Assembly: GCA_026545765.1 (NCBI GenBank)
Contig: CM048843.1
Location: 87,235,050 to 87,299,049, forward strand
Origin: Plantago major
Taxonomy: Eukaryota > Streptophyta > Magnoliopsida > Lamiales > Plantaginaceae
Direction: 5' to 3'
Length of the DNA stretch: 64,000 nucleotides
The notes under the pieces were generated by a model that had not been told where the DNA came from, did no database searches, and was given only the letters and a program-made list of their open reading frames with translations. The position numbers were made by a program, and so were the translations under genes. Of this stretch, positions 10,012-21,774 are shown in pieces (the stretch's first letter is position 1; each line of letters begins with the position of its first letter).

Positions 10012-10704
10012 CTAATGACCTAGCGCAGTGCAGTCGATCAGATACTTGTATCTTCCTGTGGACTGGAAATGTTGTGGATATGATGGTACACTGTTGGTTT
10101 TTGTTTGATTGTTATTTTGAAAGGGAGTTGGCTCGTTGGTTCACAAGACTTAAGCCATGGGGGTTCACTATATATCATAAAGATGCTGGCCGAAGTGGGT
10201 GGATATTATGAGATTTGTATAAGATAATGTTTATTTGGTCTAACGATGCACACAAATTTTCATTTATGTAACTTAGAAGAAAACTAGATATTTATTGCCA
10301 AGTAAAATTTGATTGCATTCTTGAGTAATTCTATGTCATATTGCATGAGTGCAACTGTGCAGATACAAAATTTTAGAAAATGTTGAAAACACCATATCTT
10401 TTCCACATACAACATAACTGGCCAAACAGAAGATAGACTTGGTAAATATATGCCCCTTGTACACTTTAAGGGTGTATGAATGCAATAAAGAGAGATATAT
10501 ACGTACATAGTACATATTCATGTAAAGATTAGGAATTCAAATTTAATTACGACAAGTACATATCCAAAAGGTTCATCCAGTCAGAACAAATGTCACTTCA
10601 AACCAAATTTAATTACGATAATTTATTTAACACTACCACAATCCTCAAGTTCCAAACATATAGAGTATTAAAATATAACATACATTACAAGACGACAAGG
10701 GATA
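10012..10704. other. Duplicated intergenic sequence between PP2A tail and DUF6598-like gene
   Basis: The first 250 bp look like the former PP2A B' 3' untranslated region. The stretch aligns with 19452-20087 but has about 105 extra bases (near 10360-10465) that the other copy lacks. No coding sequence recognised. Confidence 0.7.
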
Positions 10705-12003
10705 TCAGCAACAAAACGACTCTTGATATTTATCCCAATAGATCGACCATTCGACTTTGACTTGTATCTTGTTCCAGCCAATATCTACAATTTCAATGTC
10801 TTCATCTTCGTATTTAGGGATGAATGGCAACTCTTTTACAATCTGATCATGCTCTATATGAACCATGAGAGACTCGGTTTGCTTATTAACACAGATAGTT
10901 TGGCGTGAGAGCACAAAAGTGTGGTTGTCAACTTCAACCTTATCACCTATGGAGGAGTCCAGTAGCACAACCTTCATGTCGTCGTCACACGGGGACGACT
11001 CATCCTTGTAGGCATAGGCAGTAAAAAAATAGCGGCCAGGGGGAGACCCATCCGGTCGTTGGCTGCCAGGAGCAAGCTGCACGTTGATAGTGGCCACAAT
11101 GGTGTAGGTGACAATGCTACGTGTCATCTCCAGCCAGTAGTGCTTGTTGGCGTCCGTTGAACACGGGTTGCCTTTACAGCACTTGCCATGATCTACGAGT
11201 TCGTCATGGTTAAGTATACATGTAGCGGATAGGGTCAGATATTTGTCCTCAGATTCAGTAGTGCCCTTCAATATCAGTCGGGCTGCTATGCACGTATCAC
11301 CTTGGAGAGGAGACGTAGGATGACAGTTAGGACCTGTGAGTAGTAAATATGGATCCTGCATGTATGCCATTGATTAATATGTAGATAGATCATGTGCTTC
11401 CTAGTTTTATTATTCTATAATAAGAATAGACTTGAACATTGCAAATACAGAGAGGGGAAAAAGAAGGAAAAAAAAAAAAATCCAGGTGTACGTAAAATTA
11501 GTTTGTCAAGTCATGTAATTAATCGGTGGCAATGGCTAACATGGAAATACTAACTTAACTTGCAGTAGTAAGCACATGTAATTCACCAATAGACAAACAA
11601 AATGAGTTGGGTAAACAAGAATGCATGCCATGTTTAAATCTATCTATCAATCAATCACTGCAGCCCTTAGAAACTGCTGCTAGTGTAAATAAATACTAAA
11701 TCACTGACAATTAATTCTTGCTAGTGTAATTAAATAAGTAGTCCAGTTCCTCCACAAGTAAATTAAGTGGAAGCAAAGAAGAGGTAATTAAACATAGAGC
11801 TAGCTAGAATTAGAAGCACAATTTGCAGCGTTTTTACAGAGAAAAAACATTAGCCCTTTTTTTTCATATATAAGCTGGTAGAATCCATTCATCCAAAAGA
11901 CGGACTCAATTATCAAAACATGCTCGCTCATCAAAGCAGCTGAGCAGCAGTGTATCATATCTAAAGGCCAGTTGGTAAACGAAGATGAGAAACCACCGGC
12001 CAG

Positions 12004-12040
<37 letters not shown>

Positions 12041-12476
12041 TATGTGTGTGTGTGTGTGTAAGCAAGCATAACAAGAAGATTACATACAGTAAAATTAGCT
12101 ACTACCTTTTTGGTGAGGGTTTGGCAGTTTTCCCTGGTGCGGGAGAAGATAGTTTGGGGATCAAACCCCCCACCAGTACAATGTGAGCAATGCAGGTGCA
12201 ATTGACCAAACACATCCAGTGAATAATCATCATCAACATCATTACTGATAAGTTTGAGTGAATATATCTGCACCGTATCAGGCAATAGGTTTGAACGGTC
12301 TCCTGCCAAGGCAATTAGTCATTAATTCAGTTAACATACATACATACATTTACATCATTAGTAGGGCAGGCTAGGGCGTACGTACCGATTAAATCCAGAG
12401 TCTTGAGGCGATGGTCCCATTGCAATTCCAATTCCAATTCATCAGGTTGTTTTTCTTCCTCCTGGACCTCCACCAT
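10705..12476 (-). CDS. DUF6598-like protein, copy 1 (three exons)
   Basis: Best model on the minus strand: exon 1 12476-12386, exon 2 12302-12106, exon 3 11355-10705. All introns are GT-AG, the phases agree, and the total is 312 codons plus stop. The order of features fits the plant DUF6598 family, whose function is unknown: QIYSLKLISND, SLDVFGQLHL, FSRTRENCQTLT at the exon 2 end, then DPYLLLTGP and ILKGTTESEDKYL in exon 3, and DMKVVLLDS, FVLSRQTI near the end. No signal peptide or membrane segment is seen. Homology with copy 2 shows that translation once began further upstream (12676), but a net 19-nt loss puts that ORF out of frame; starting at the internal ATG 12476 rescues it. Expression is unproven. 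Confidence 0.6.
12006..12060. repeat. (TA)n(TG)n microsatellite in intron 2
   Basis: A pure TA run followed by TACATATATA and a TG run inside the second intron of the DUF6598-like gene. The corresponding intron of copy 2 (21428-21477) has a longer TA run and no TG run. Confidence 0.9.
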
Positions 12477-12676
12477 AAGTGGGGGCTTTCTTTGATTTCC
12501 TCAAAAATCTGATTTGCTTCATCTATTTCCTTTCTCCATATCCTTAGAGACGCCCGCAAATGCTCACAACCGTCTAAATCACATGTCTCTGGATTGAAAT
12601 CTGCTCTGTTCATAATCTCACAATGTTCTCGGAATCTCTTCTCGGTCTCGCTTTCGTCGCCATCATATTCGCCCAT
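12389..12676 (-). pseudogene. Former N-terminal coding part of the DUF6598-like gene, copy 1
   Basis: An open frame of 95 codons begins MGEYDGDESETEK, is highly charged and contains WRKEIDEANQIFEEIKESPH. The same peptide core (IFEEIKESPH) is coded upstream of exon 1 in copy 2. After SPH the two copies differ by a 19-nt net deletion here, so this frame runs into a stop at 12389 instead of continuing into VEVQEEEKQ. If ribosomes start at 12676 they make a truncated 95-residue product. Confidence 0.55.
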
Positions 12677-12738
12677 CTCGCTCTGCTCCCAAATTTCGAT
12701 CGATACGCAACAAACCCTTGGATCTCAATCGCCCCTGC

Positions 12739-12739
<1 letters not shown>

Positions 12740-12773
<34 letters not shown>
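12740..12773. repeat. (TA)n microsatellite
   Basis: A TA run upstream of the DUF6598-like gene. The same position in copy 2 (22560-22582) and in the partial third copy (15561-15680) is also TA-rich, so the repeat predates the duplication. Confidence 0.85.
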
Positions 12774-12775
<2 letters not shown>

Positions 12776-12885
12776 GCCCTACCGGCTGGGCTGGGCCCTT
12801 GAAAATTTACAAATCAAATGTAGCCTAAAAATTATTATCAGCGAAATATTCTTTACTCTATCAACAAATTGATGGGGATTGGGGA

Positions 12886-13050
12886 CATATAACGACCCGA
12901 AAATTCCTCAGTTCGACTTTTAGCGTTTTAGAACAAACCGGAGCGTGATTCGTGGGCCATGACCTTTAGCTGGATCGTTTATCCATTCAGTTTAAGCTCA
13001 ATATCTAATCTATTATTAGCCCAATTTCTTTTGAACCCTTTAGATAGCCT
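12886..13050. repeat. LTR-like remnant (truncated copy)
   Basis: Starts near TATAACGACCCGAAAATTCC and runs through GCCCAATTTC. About 150 bp match 15816-15960 closely. The terminus TATAACGACCCG resembles the TGTAACGACCCG end of plant LTRs. At the equivalent site of the 22190-22720 copy this sequence is absent (the DNA continues ACATATGTTGTCG), giving an empty site. Confidence 0.5.
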
Positions 13051-13173
13051 CATTAATTCAACCACTCCTTTGCACAAATTAATTACATTAAACCCCATCT
13101 TAATCATCAAGGATGGCAGTTACAAGTCACTACAAGAAAATAGAGAAAAAACGATGGAATGGGACGACGGATA

Positions 13174-13395
13174 ATAGTTATCCGTCGCGTATTAGCGACG
13201 GATAATTTATCCGTCTCTAACTTGGGCGACGGATAATAATTATCCGTCGCCCAAGTTTGACTTTTTTTAAAAAAAAAAAATGAAATTATTAACGACGGAT
13301 AATTTTATCCGTCGTTAATATTTTTAATTAAAATTAAAAAAAATAAAAAGTGGCGACGGATAGATTATCCGTTGCTATGGGGCGACGGATAACCG
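13174..13395. repeat. CACTA subterminal repeats
   Basis: At least eight direct or inverted copies of an 11-12 bp word GCGACGGATAA, several forming head-to-head palindromes. In En/Spm elements such repeats are transposase binding sites; here that is inference. Confidence 0.85.
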
Positions 13396-13755
13396 ACGGA
13401 TCGGCCCAGAAGGGTTTATCCGGCCCAAACAGCAAGCAGCTTCTTCCACATTCTCATTCTTCGCTTCCTCATTCTCTTCTTCTCCTCTCTTCGGTTTCCG
13501 GTGAATTTTTCGTTATTCCGGCCAATCTTGGTGCCTAATCGAAGCTCGTGGGACAAGGAGTTTGGTTCTTCGATCAATTTCAGATTTCTACTGATTAATC
13601 AAGGTATTTTGGCTAAAACCCTAGTTTTTTAAAATTTGGGGATTTTGTTTATTTTGATTAATTTGAGCAATTATATGTATATATGATAAGTATGTAGTAG
13701 TTAGTTTAGTTAATTTGATCAATTATATATAATTTGATATGTAATTTGTTCAATT
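13396..13755. other. Non-coding 5' part of the CACTA element
   Basis: C/T-rich leader-like sequence (about 13435-13500) followed by AT-rich DNA. No protein recognised. It could be an element leader and intron. Confidence 0.4.
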
Positions 13756-13865
<110 letters not shown>

Positions 13866-14342
13866 TAGTTAATGATATGTATATATGTTAGGTATGTAGT
13901 ACGATATGAATGTATGTAGTATGTTAAGTTTGGTATGTATGAATGTATGTAGTTAGTTTGATTTGTGTGTTAAGTATATATAGTTAGTTTAGTTAATTTG
14001 ATATGTTTGTTAAGTATAGAAGTATGTAGTTTTGATTTGATAAATTTGTATGTTAAGTATGTAATTTGATATGAATATATGTAGTAATTCGATATGTATA
14101 GAGTAATTAGTTAATTTGATATGTATGTTAAGTATATAATATATGTACTAAGAGGTTGAAATGGTTAAAATATATGCCCAATTTTGTAATATATCGAACA
14201 CTTAATTAATAATTAATTTATAAGGAACATATAATAATTAACAATTAACCTCTACAATCTTCTTATCCGAATTGGAATCGATCTAATAAATTAAATACGA
14301 TCTAATCAATTGGAACGTGTCAGGTTAAAAATAAAGTATACA

Positions 14343-14758
14343 ATGAATTCCGACCGTTCATGGATGTATGATCGTACGACGGTAAATGGCAGAGTTTCTA
14401 GGAGTTTTGTAGAAGGGGTTAAAGGTTTCATCTCGTTTGCCATGGGATGTCCGGTTTGTGCAACTGGGGGTTGATAAAGTGTCCTTGCACATTGGAAACC
14501 TGCAGAAACAAGCAATTTATGACGCCTACAGCAGTATTCGAGCACTTGCGACGTTATGGATTCATGCTTGAGTATCATGTATGGATTCATCACGGTGAGG
14601 AAGCACCGTCCATGGCATACCTCCAATGGAGGGAGAGGCGGGGTTTGGGGCCGCCTATCGAGTGCCTTTCTACTTGTCGGAACATGTGCATGGTGTATTG
14701 GGAGGAGGATGTAGATCTGTTGGAATGCAAGTTCTGTGGTAGGGAGCGTCACAAGTGA
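14343..14758 (+). pseudogene. CACTA transposase-associated domain, copy 1, frameshifted
   Basis: The start at 14343 gives NSDRSWMYDR and FVEGVKGFISFAMG, then a one-base shift moves to NWGLIKCPCTLETCRNKQF. It continues HLRRYGFMLEYHVWIHHGEE. This is the plant Transpos_assoc domain of TNP2-type transposases, with its Cys-rich KCPC...CRN motif. The end (CKFCGRERHK) resembles a zinc-like stretch found further inside such proteins, so an internal deletion has joined two regions. Confidence 0.75.
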
Positions 14759-15036
14759 TGAGGAGGGGGGGGTGCATGAGAATGAGGAGTTTCATCTATT
14801 TTGTCTCTAGGCTTGTATAACTAGTAATCATTAGTTGATATATATATGAAACCAAACATTCTGGTAAAATTGAAGCTGATGTAACTTATTATGTAATGCC
14901 GTAACAATTGGCTGAAGCTAATATAACTTATATTACGTAGCAATTGATTGAATTATTGTGAAATTGATCTATTACCGTAAATGAAAGACCTCGATCTAAT
15001 GAATTCAAACGTGTCAGGTTATTATCTAATTATTCA

Positions 15037-15414
15037 ATGAATACCGATCGTTCATGGATGTATTGTCGTACTCTCAATGGCAGAGTTCAATGGAGTTTTC
15101 TGAAAGGGGTTGAAGGTTTCATTGCATTTGCAATCTCAAATCCGGTTTGTGTAAAGGATGGGTTGATAAAGTGCCCTTGTGCAATGAAACAGTGCAGAAA
15201 CAAGCAATACGTGAAACAGTGCATATACTTAAAGGCTCTCGCAGAAGGGCCATTCAAAAAGGTCTACACATTCCCAAGTTATATAGTCAATGGCCTTAGG
15301 TTCCACACGACTGAATGTAACACGGCCATGGCGACAAGCAACTCCGGGGTGTGTGTTAAGGGTGCAGAAGATTATGGAGACGCTAAAACTTTTTTTTTTT
15401 CCACGGCAAGCTAA
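15037..15414 (+). pseudogene. CACTA transposase-associated domain, copy 2, fused to a C-terminal transposase piece
   Basis: 125 codons: NTDRSWMYCRTLNGRVQW, LIKCPCAMKQCRNKQY, then abruptly SYIVNGLRFHT and NSGVCVKGAEDYGD. The second part matches the C-terminal region of TNP2-type proteins (VNG.RFHT and NSGV.VKG motifs). The large catalytic middle is missing, so this is an internal-deletion derivative. About 50 bp upstream of the start (near 15000-15036) also resembles the flank of copy 1. Confidence 0.75.
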
Positions 15415-15420
15415 AGCGAA

Positions 15421-15554
15421 TTGTGAGGATTGAATATTCGGCTTGCCATTTAAATGAACCTTCTTGTTTGATGTTGAAGGTATGATCCTAATCCAATCTC
15501 TTCGTCGCCGCATCTCATCATATTCTCCCAAATCTCTTCTCTCTCGCTTCAATC

Positions 15555-15617
<63 letters not shown>

Positions 15618-15631
15618 AATATATATATATA

Positions 15632-15671
<40 letters not shown>

Positions 15672-15815
15672 TATATAATTTTTATACCCTATTGGTCAAT
15701 TTGGGCCTTGAGAATCGAATCACGGGGCTGTCATTTATAAATCAAATATAGCCTAAAAATTATTACTCGCGAAATATCATTTACTCTATTAACAAATTGA
15801 TGGGGATTGGAGACA
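15421..15815. repeat. Partial third copy of the DUF6598-like gene's upstream flank, TA-rich
   Basis: From about 15480 the sequence resembles 12640-12885 and 22500-22715 (CGCTTC..TCGCCATCATAT, a TA-rich tract, then GGGCCTTGA and GCCTAAAAATTATTA). The gene body is absent. The TA tract (15561-15680) is interrupted by AA and AAT. Confidence 0.6.
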
Positions 15816-16323
15816 TATAACGACTCGAAAATTCCTCAGTTCGACTTTTAGCGTTTTAAAACGAACCGGAGCGTGATTCGTGGGCCATCACCTTTAGCTG
15901 GATCGTTTCTCCATTCAGTTTAAGCTCAATATCTAATCTATTATTAGCCCAAATTTTTTTGAATGAGGGTGCTTCTCTATTTATAATGGTTTAGAAGAGT
16001 ATCTTTTCCTTAAATATAGGAGCACATAGCACACTCCATCACTTATGGCCCAACTTATTCATATAGAGCCCCAATCCATCACCTATGGCCCAACTTATTC
16101 ACATGTAGTCCAATTTATTCACATGTAGCCCAATTTACATGATTTACTTCCATGTTGGCCCATGTGACATAATTTGATTTAAATTTATATATTAGAAAAT
16201 GATCTAGCAATTTTATTTTAGAATTTAATTTAGTAAAATTCCAAAAATGCTAGAAAATTGTATTTTGTTTTCTAATATATATTTTTAAATGTCATTTTAG
16301 AGTAGACGGATTTCGTTCCTACA
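15816..16323 (-). repeat. Solo-LTR-like sequence
   Basis: Minus strand from TGTAGGAACGAAATCC (16323) to CGAGTCGTTATA (15816), about 508 bp, with ends resembling plant LTR termini. No internal region or partner lies nearby. Flanks AGACA and GTCCC do not match, so no target duplication is visible; one side may be recombined. It sits exactly where the F-box pseudogene stops being recognisable. Confidence 0.5.
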
Positions 16324-16477
16324 GTCCCTTCCATTAATGTAAGGCAATTCTCTTGATTTTCTGGTGGATGGATTCCACACAAACAAACGCCTGGGAATGC
16401 GATTATCATATTGTCCGATAAATGCACAACAGAGTCCATTATACGAACCAATAAATTCGAAAGAACATGCTCTCTTA

Positions 16478-18503
16478 GACTATCCACTGTGGTGACCAAA
16501 AAATTGGTCGAGTCGCCGGGCGACCTCTCCCGCGACCAAAAATTGCCACTGTGGTAGCGGTCGTGGGGTTGGTCGCCGAGATTTTTTTTGTATTTTTTTA
16601 ATTTTTTATAGTTTTTTAAGTTAGAATATTGAAACGACTCGTGAAAATGATGTTTTTATTGAAAGGAAAATGGATTCAAAAGTTACAAACAGCACACGAA
16701 CAGAAATACAAACACAGACAATACTTAACAACTACAAGTAGAACATAATTCAGAAGGTCTTCCTATAAATGTGTCAATCAAATCATTTTACAGAGCATAG
16801 TGAGTGAACCTATTGTGCATTTGATTTCTGTTGACCATGTACCCTTCTATGGAGTTGATCACCGATGGCCGACGTGTGAACCGAATCTCCTCAAACATAT
16901 CGTCTTCGACTTCAAGTAGAGTATCTTTGTTGAATTCTTTGACATACTTCTCGTATGTTTTGGCGTTGAGATAAGTATGCCTTTCATCCTCCACGATCAT
17001 GTTAAGAAGACAAATACATGTATTCATAATCTTACCAAGCAATGGTATGGAATGGGCCAATGTTGGGTTGCGAATTATGGCAAAACGTGATTGAAGACAT
17101 CCAAATGCACGCTCGACATCTTTTCAAACTGCCTCTTGTTTTTGCGCAAACTTGGCTTCTTTGTGAGTTGTAGGATTTTTGATGGACTTCACAAATGTTG
17201 CCCACGGTGGATATATTCCATCAGTAAGATAGTATCCCATTGAGTACTGATGACCGTTAACTTCAAACTCAGTGGGAGGCACAATTCCATTGAGTAGATC
17301 ATCGAATACCGGTGAACGTGCAACAACAGTAAGATCATTTAACTTACCAGAAACTCCTAAAAAAGGAATGCCAGATCCAAGTGTCGTGCGATGCAACAGC
17401 AGCTTCTAGCACAAGTGTCGGGGCACCACTCTTGCCTTGGTACTGACCTTTCCATGCCAAAGGGCAGTTCTTCCACTCCTAATGCATACAGTCGATGGAG
17501 CCAAGCATTCCAGGAAAACCTCTTCCGCTATTGATGGCGACAAGCTGCTTGATGTCTTCCTCGTTGGCCCTCCGCATGTATGTTGGCCCAAACACTGCAA
17601 GAACGGAATCACAAAACTTATATAAAGCTTGGAATGCAGAATTCTTACTACATTGTGTGTACTCATCGACGGCATCAGCGGCTACACTATATGCAAGCAT
17701 TCTCATCGCTGCGGTGCACTTCTGCAAGTTTGATAGCGGCTGCCTACCGGTACAATCTGGGCCTGTTGCCAAGAATTCTCGATCATATGCGCTCACACCA
17801 TGGACTATCCTCAAGAATAGTGGGTGAGTCATTCTGAACCTCCGGCGGAATTGCTTTGGCGTGAACATGCATTTATCAGAGAAGTAGTCCTCGACCATGG
17901 ACTCATGGCACTTCTCCCGCTTGCGGTTGATGTATGTTCGAGCATGCTTCTCCTTCGGTGGGGATTGATGGAGAACATGAGGAAAGGCAATCCTCATGAA
18001 GTCCATCACCATCTTCGAACTACTTGAACCCACGGTTGGGAAGCCTTCCATTTCGCAGTCAGAGTCGGGATCCGAATATTCGTAAAATACATTTTCGTTA
18101 TGTGAAGACGACATTTTTCGTTTGGCAAATGAGAGTGGGAAAGGTTGATTAAGAGTGTTTTGAGTTTAAAAGAGAGAAAGAAGGGTGAAATATGATGTGT
18201 GACGAAACATATCAAGACTGATCTCTATTTATAGATCTCGAAAAAATATGGCCGTTGGTATATTTTTTATATTTTTTTAATTTCAAAATTAAATAAAAGA
18301 AAAAACTAACAACATTGTCCGGTCCAATCAGGACCGGACAAGTGTTGGCTGGTGACACAGCCGTTGGGGCTGGGCCCCATGTACCCAAGTCGCTGGCGAC
18401 TTGGGTAATTTGGGGGGGAGCAACCGCTCCCCGACCGCCCACAAGGCGGTCCGCTTGTCATGGAGCTGTTGCTCCGACCGACGACCGCCCATAGTGGGCG
18501 GTC
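16478..18503 (-). mobile_element. PIF/Harbinger transposon with TTA target duplication
   Basis: 2026 bp bounded by imperfect inverted termini (GACTATCCACTGTGGTGACC on the left; the reverse complement of the right end reads GACCGCCCACTATGGGCGGTC). TTA lies on both sides (16475-16477 and 18504-18506). Three-base TWA duplications are diagnostic of PIF/Harbinger. It carries a decayed transposase on the minus strand, and removal of the element plus one TTA restores the F-box reading frame across the site. Confidence 0.9.
16798..18114 (-). pseudogene. Harbinger DDE transposase (HARBI1-like), decayed
   Basis: The first 211 codons are intact: acidic N terminus, FTPKQFRRRFRMTHPLFLRI, then FPGMLGSIDCMH, the first catalytic Asp region. 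A TAG stop then replaces a conserved Trp, after which EWKNCPLAWKGQYQGK continues. A frameshift precedes SPVFDDLLNG, NGHQYSMGYYLTDGIYPPW (second Asp) and, after another stop, KDVERAFGCLQSRFAII with the final Glu region, ending NMIVEDERHTY. Normal proteins of this class are about 400 residues. No second Myb-like ORF was found, and the length leaves little room for one. Confidence 0.88.
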
Positions 18504-18798
18504 TTAACTAAGGGATTGTAAAACTCAGCTGCTCTAGTATCATCTAATTTATTCAGTACGACAGCCAACTGATATTGCTTAGGCGGAAGTACACGCTCTA
18601 ATTCCTCTTTTGAAATAATAATACATGCATAATTCGTGTTGTGGAGATCAAATAACGCCATGATTTCGAAACGCACCTGAACTTCAAGAGTGATTTGACC
18701 GGCAATCGTAACAAGATTTCGTTGATCAATTCTTCCGGGATTTCTAAATTTCCAGGAGAATCAGCTTTGAGTTTCTTGGAGATTGATCTGTTCTCCAT

Positions 18799-19052
18799 TG
18801 ATTTTGATTAATTTTGGCTTCTATGTTTTCTCCTCTGATCGTGAACTGAGCAAATCAGTTACATGAATATGTCTGACTTTTTTGGGAAGTTAGAAAAGGA
18901 GGGAGTTGTCTTGGGATTGGAATGTTAATTGTCCATATAAAGATTATATTGGAAATGAGGGAGCTAGTGAAGTTGATATGATAGCAGAGTATTTTATACA
19001 AGTTAAGTTTCTTGTACATATACTTCAACATCTTCCTTTTATTGGTTTTACA
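18799..19052. other. No gene recognised
   Basis: Former F-box promoter side and AT-rich spacer up to the PP2A fragment. The sequence just before 19053 (TTATTGGTTTTACAG) looks like the intron acceptor of the original PP2A gene. Confidence 0.5.
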
Positions 19053-19451
19053 GGTAGCTGAACGTGCACTATTTCTGTGGAACAATGATCACATAAGGAA
19101 TCTGATCATACAAAACCAGAAAATATATAATACTTCCAATTGTACTCCCTTCACTAGAAAAGAATGCTCGTGGTCACTGGAACCAGGCTGTTCAGAGTTT
19201 GACTTCAAACGTTCGGAGGGTATTCTCAGATGATGATCAATCTCTTTTTGATGAGTGCTTAGCGAAATTCTAAGAAGATGAGAACAATGAGAAGGAAATG
19301 GAGAGGTGCAAGGTGAACTGGAAGCGATTAGAAGACTTGGCTGGTTCAAAAGCTGTTGTGATCAGTAGTGAGGCCGTTCTTGTGTCAATGTTCCCTTCAT
19401 TTGTTGCTATTGCTACTAGCACATTGCCTAGGGACAGCAGCCATCGGTAGC
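19053..19451 (+). pseudogene. PP2A B' (B56) regulatory subunit, 3' end only, copy 2
   Basis: Begins right after an intron acceptor with [18 protein letters not shown] 4-base TATA gain near 19125 shifts the frame. The rest reads [20 protein letters not shown] and [14 protein letters not shown], where TAA replaces a Glu codon (19270-19272). The end, VSMFPSF..AI, matches copy 1. The two copies carry different disabling changes, so decay came after duplication or on separate paths. Confidence 0.85.
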
Positions 19452-20087
19452 TAATGACCTAGTGCAGTGCAGTCGGTCAGATACTTGTATCTTCCTGTGG
19501 ACTGGAAATGTTGTGGATATGATGGTACACTGTTGGTTTTTGTTTGATTCTTGTTTCGAAAGGGAGTTGGCTCGTTGATTCAACTTCAGCCATGGGGGTT
19601 CACTGTATATCATAAAGATGCTGGCCGAAGTGGGTGAATATTATGAGATTTGTACAAGATAATGCTCATTTAGTCTAACGACGCACACAGATTTTCATTT
19701 ATGTAACTTGGAAGAAAATTAGATATGTATTGCCAAGTAAAATTTGATTGCATTCCTGAGTAATTCTCTGTCATATTGCATGAGTGCAAATGGTAAATAT
19801 ATGCCCCTGTACACTTTAAAGGTGTATGAATGCAATAAAAAGAGATATATTCGTACATAGTACATATTCATGTAAAGATTAATTCAAATTTAATTACGAC
19901 ACGCACAGATCCAAAAGGTTCATCCAGTCAGAACAAATGTCACTTCAAATCAAATTTAATTACAAACCAAATTTAATTACGATAATTTATTTAACACTAC
20001 AACAATCTCAAGTTCCAAACATATAGAGTATTAAAATATAACATACATGACAAGAGGATAAGGGACATCACATTCAAGGAAACAACT
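19452..20087. other. Duplicated intergenic sequence, copy 2
   Basis: Aligns with 10012-10704, minus the 105-bp segment noted there. No coding sequence recognised. Confidence 0.65.
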
Positions 20088-21426
20088 CTAGATATTTATC
20101 CCAATAGACCGCCCATATGACTTTTTGACTTGTATCTTGTTCCAGCCAATATCTACAATTTCAATGTCTTCATCTTCGTATTTAGGGAAGAATTGCACCT
20201 CTTTTACAATCTGATCATGCTCTATATGAACCATGAGAGACTCGGTTTGCTTATTAACACAGATAGTTTGGCGTGAGAGCACAAAAGTGCGTTTGTCAAC
20301 TTCAACTTCAACCTTATCACGCCTGGAGTCCAGTAGCACAACCTTCATGTCATCGTCAAACGGCAACGACTCATCCTTGGAGGCATAGGCAGTAAAAAAA
20401 TAGCTTCCAGAGGGAGACCCATCCAGTTGGCTGTCAGGAGCAAGCTGCACGCTGATAGTGGCCACAATGGTGTAGGTGACAATGCTACGTGTCATCTCCA
20501 GCCAATAGTGCTTGTTGGCATCCTTCGAACACGGGTTGCCTTTACAGCACTTGCCATGATCTACGAGTTCGTCATGGTTAAGTATACATGCAGCGGATAG
20601 GGTCAGATATTTGTCCTCAGATTCAGTAGTGCCCTTCAATATCAGTCCAGCTGATATGCACGTATCACCTAGGATAGGAGCCGCAAGATGACAGTTAGGA
20701 CCTGTGAGTAGTAAATATGGATCCTGCATGTATGCCATTGATTAATAAGTAGATAGATCATATGCTTCCTAGTTTATTATTCCTAATAAGAATAGACTTG
20801 AACATTGCAAATACAGAGAGGGAAAAAGAAGGAAAAAAAAACATCCAGGTGTACGTAAAATTAGTTTGTCAAGTCATGTAATTAATCGGTGGCAATGGCT
20901 AACATGGAAATACTAACTTAACTTGCAGTAGTAAGCACATGTAATTCACCAATAACCAAACAAAATGAGTTGGGTAAACAAGAATGCATGCCATGTTTAA
21001 ATCTATCTATCAATCAATCACTGCAACCCTTAGAAACAGCTGCTAGTGTAAATAAATACTAAATCATTGACAATTAATTCTTGCTAGTGTAATTAAATAA
21101 GTAGTCCAGTCCCTCCACAAGTAAATTAAGTGGAAGCAAAGAAGAGGTAATTAAACATAGAGCTAGCTAGAATTAGAAGCACAATCTGCAGCGTTTTTAC
21201 AGAGAAAAAACATTAGCCCTTTTTTTTCATATATAAGCTGGTAGAATCCATTCATCCAAAAGACGGACTCAATTATCAAAACATGCTCGCTCATCAAAGC
21301 AGCTGAGCAGCAGTGTATCATATCTAAAGCAGGCAGGCAGCATTTGGGTTGGGATTCATATTATATTATTATATGGGCGGCCAGGCCAAGCCAGTTGGTA
21401 AACGAAGATGAGAAACCACCGGCCAG

Positions 21427-21427
<1 letters not shown>

Positions 21428-21477
<50 letters not shown>
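21428..21477. repeat. (TA)n microsatellite in intron 2 of copy 2
   Basis: A near-pure TA run of about 47 bp, orthologous in position to 12006-12035. Confidence 0.9.
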
Positions 21478-21480
<3 letters not shown>

Positions 21481-21774
21481 ATGTGCAAGCAAGCAAGCAT
21501 AACAAGAAGATTACATACAGTAAAATTAGCTACTACCTTTTTGGTGAGGGTTTGGCAGTTTTCCCTGGTGCGGTAGAAGATAGTTTGGGATAAAAACCCC
21601 CACCCCTACGATGTGAGCAAAGCAGGTGCAATTGACCAAACACATCCAGTGAATAATCATCATCAACATCATTACTGATAAGTTTGAGTGAATATATCTG
21701 CACGGTTTCAGGCAATAGGTTTGAACCGTCTCCTGCCAAGGCAATTAGGTAAGGGGCATTTCATTAATTCAGTT

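Larger units (their letters stand above)
16324..18798 (-). pseudogene. F-box protein gene, split by a Harbinger insertion and 3' truncated
   Basis: From 18798 leftwards: [15 protein letters not shown], then the F-box core [29 protein letters not shown] frameshift near 18665 shifts reading to [21 protein letters not shown] and EFYNPLV. There the Harbinger element begins (18503). Beyond it (16477 down) the same frame continues FEFIGSYNGLCCAFIG and RLFVWNPSTRKSRELPY, the typical F-box-associated motif. F-box proteins link substrates to SCF ubiquitin ligases. The remainder is lost at the LTR-like sequence. Non-functional. Confidence 0.82.
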
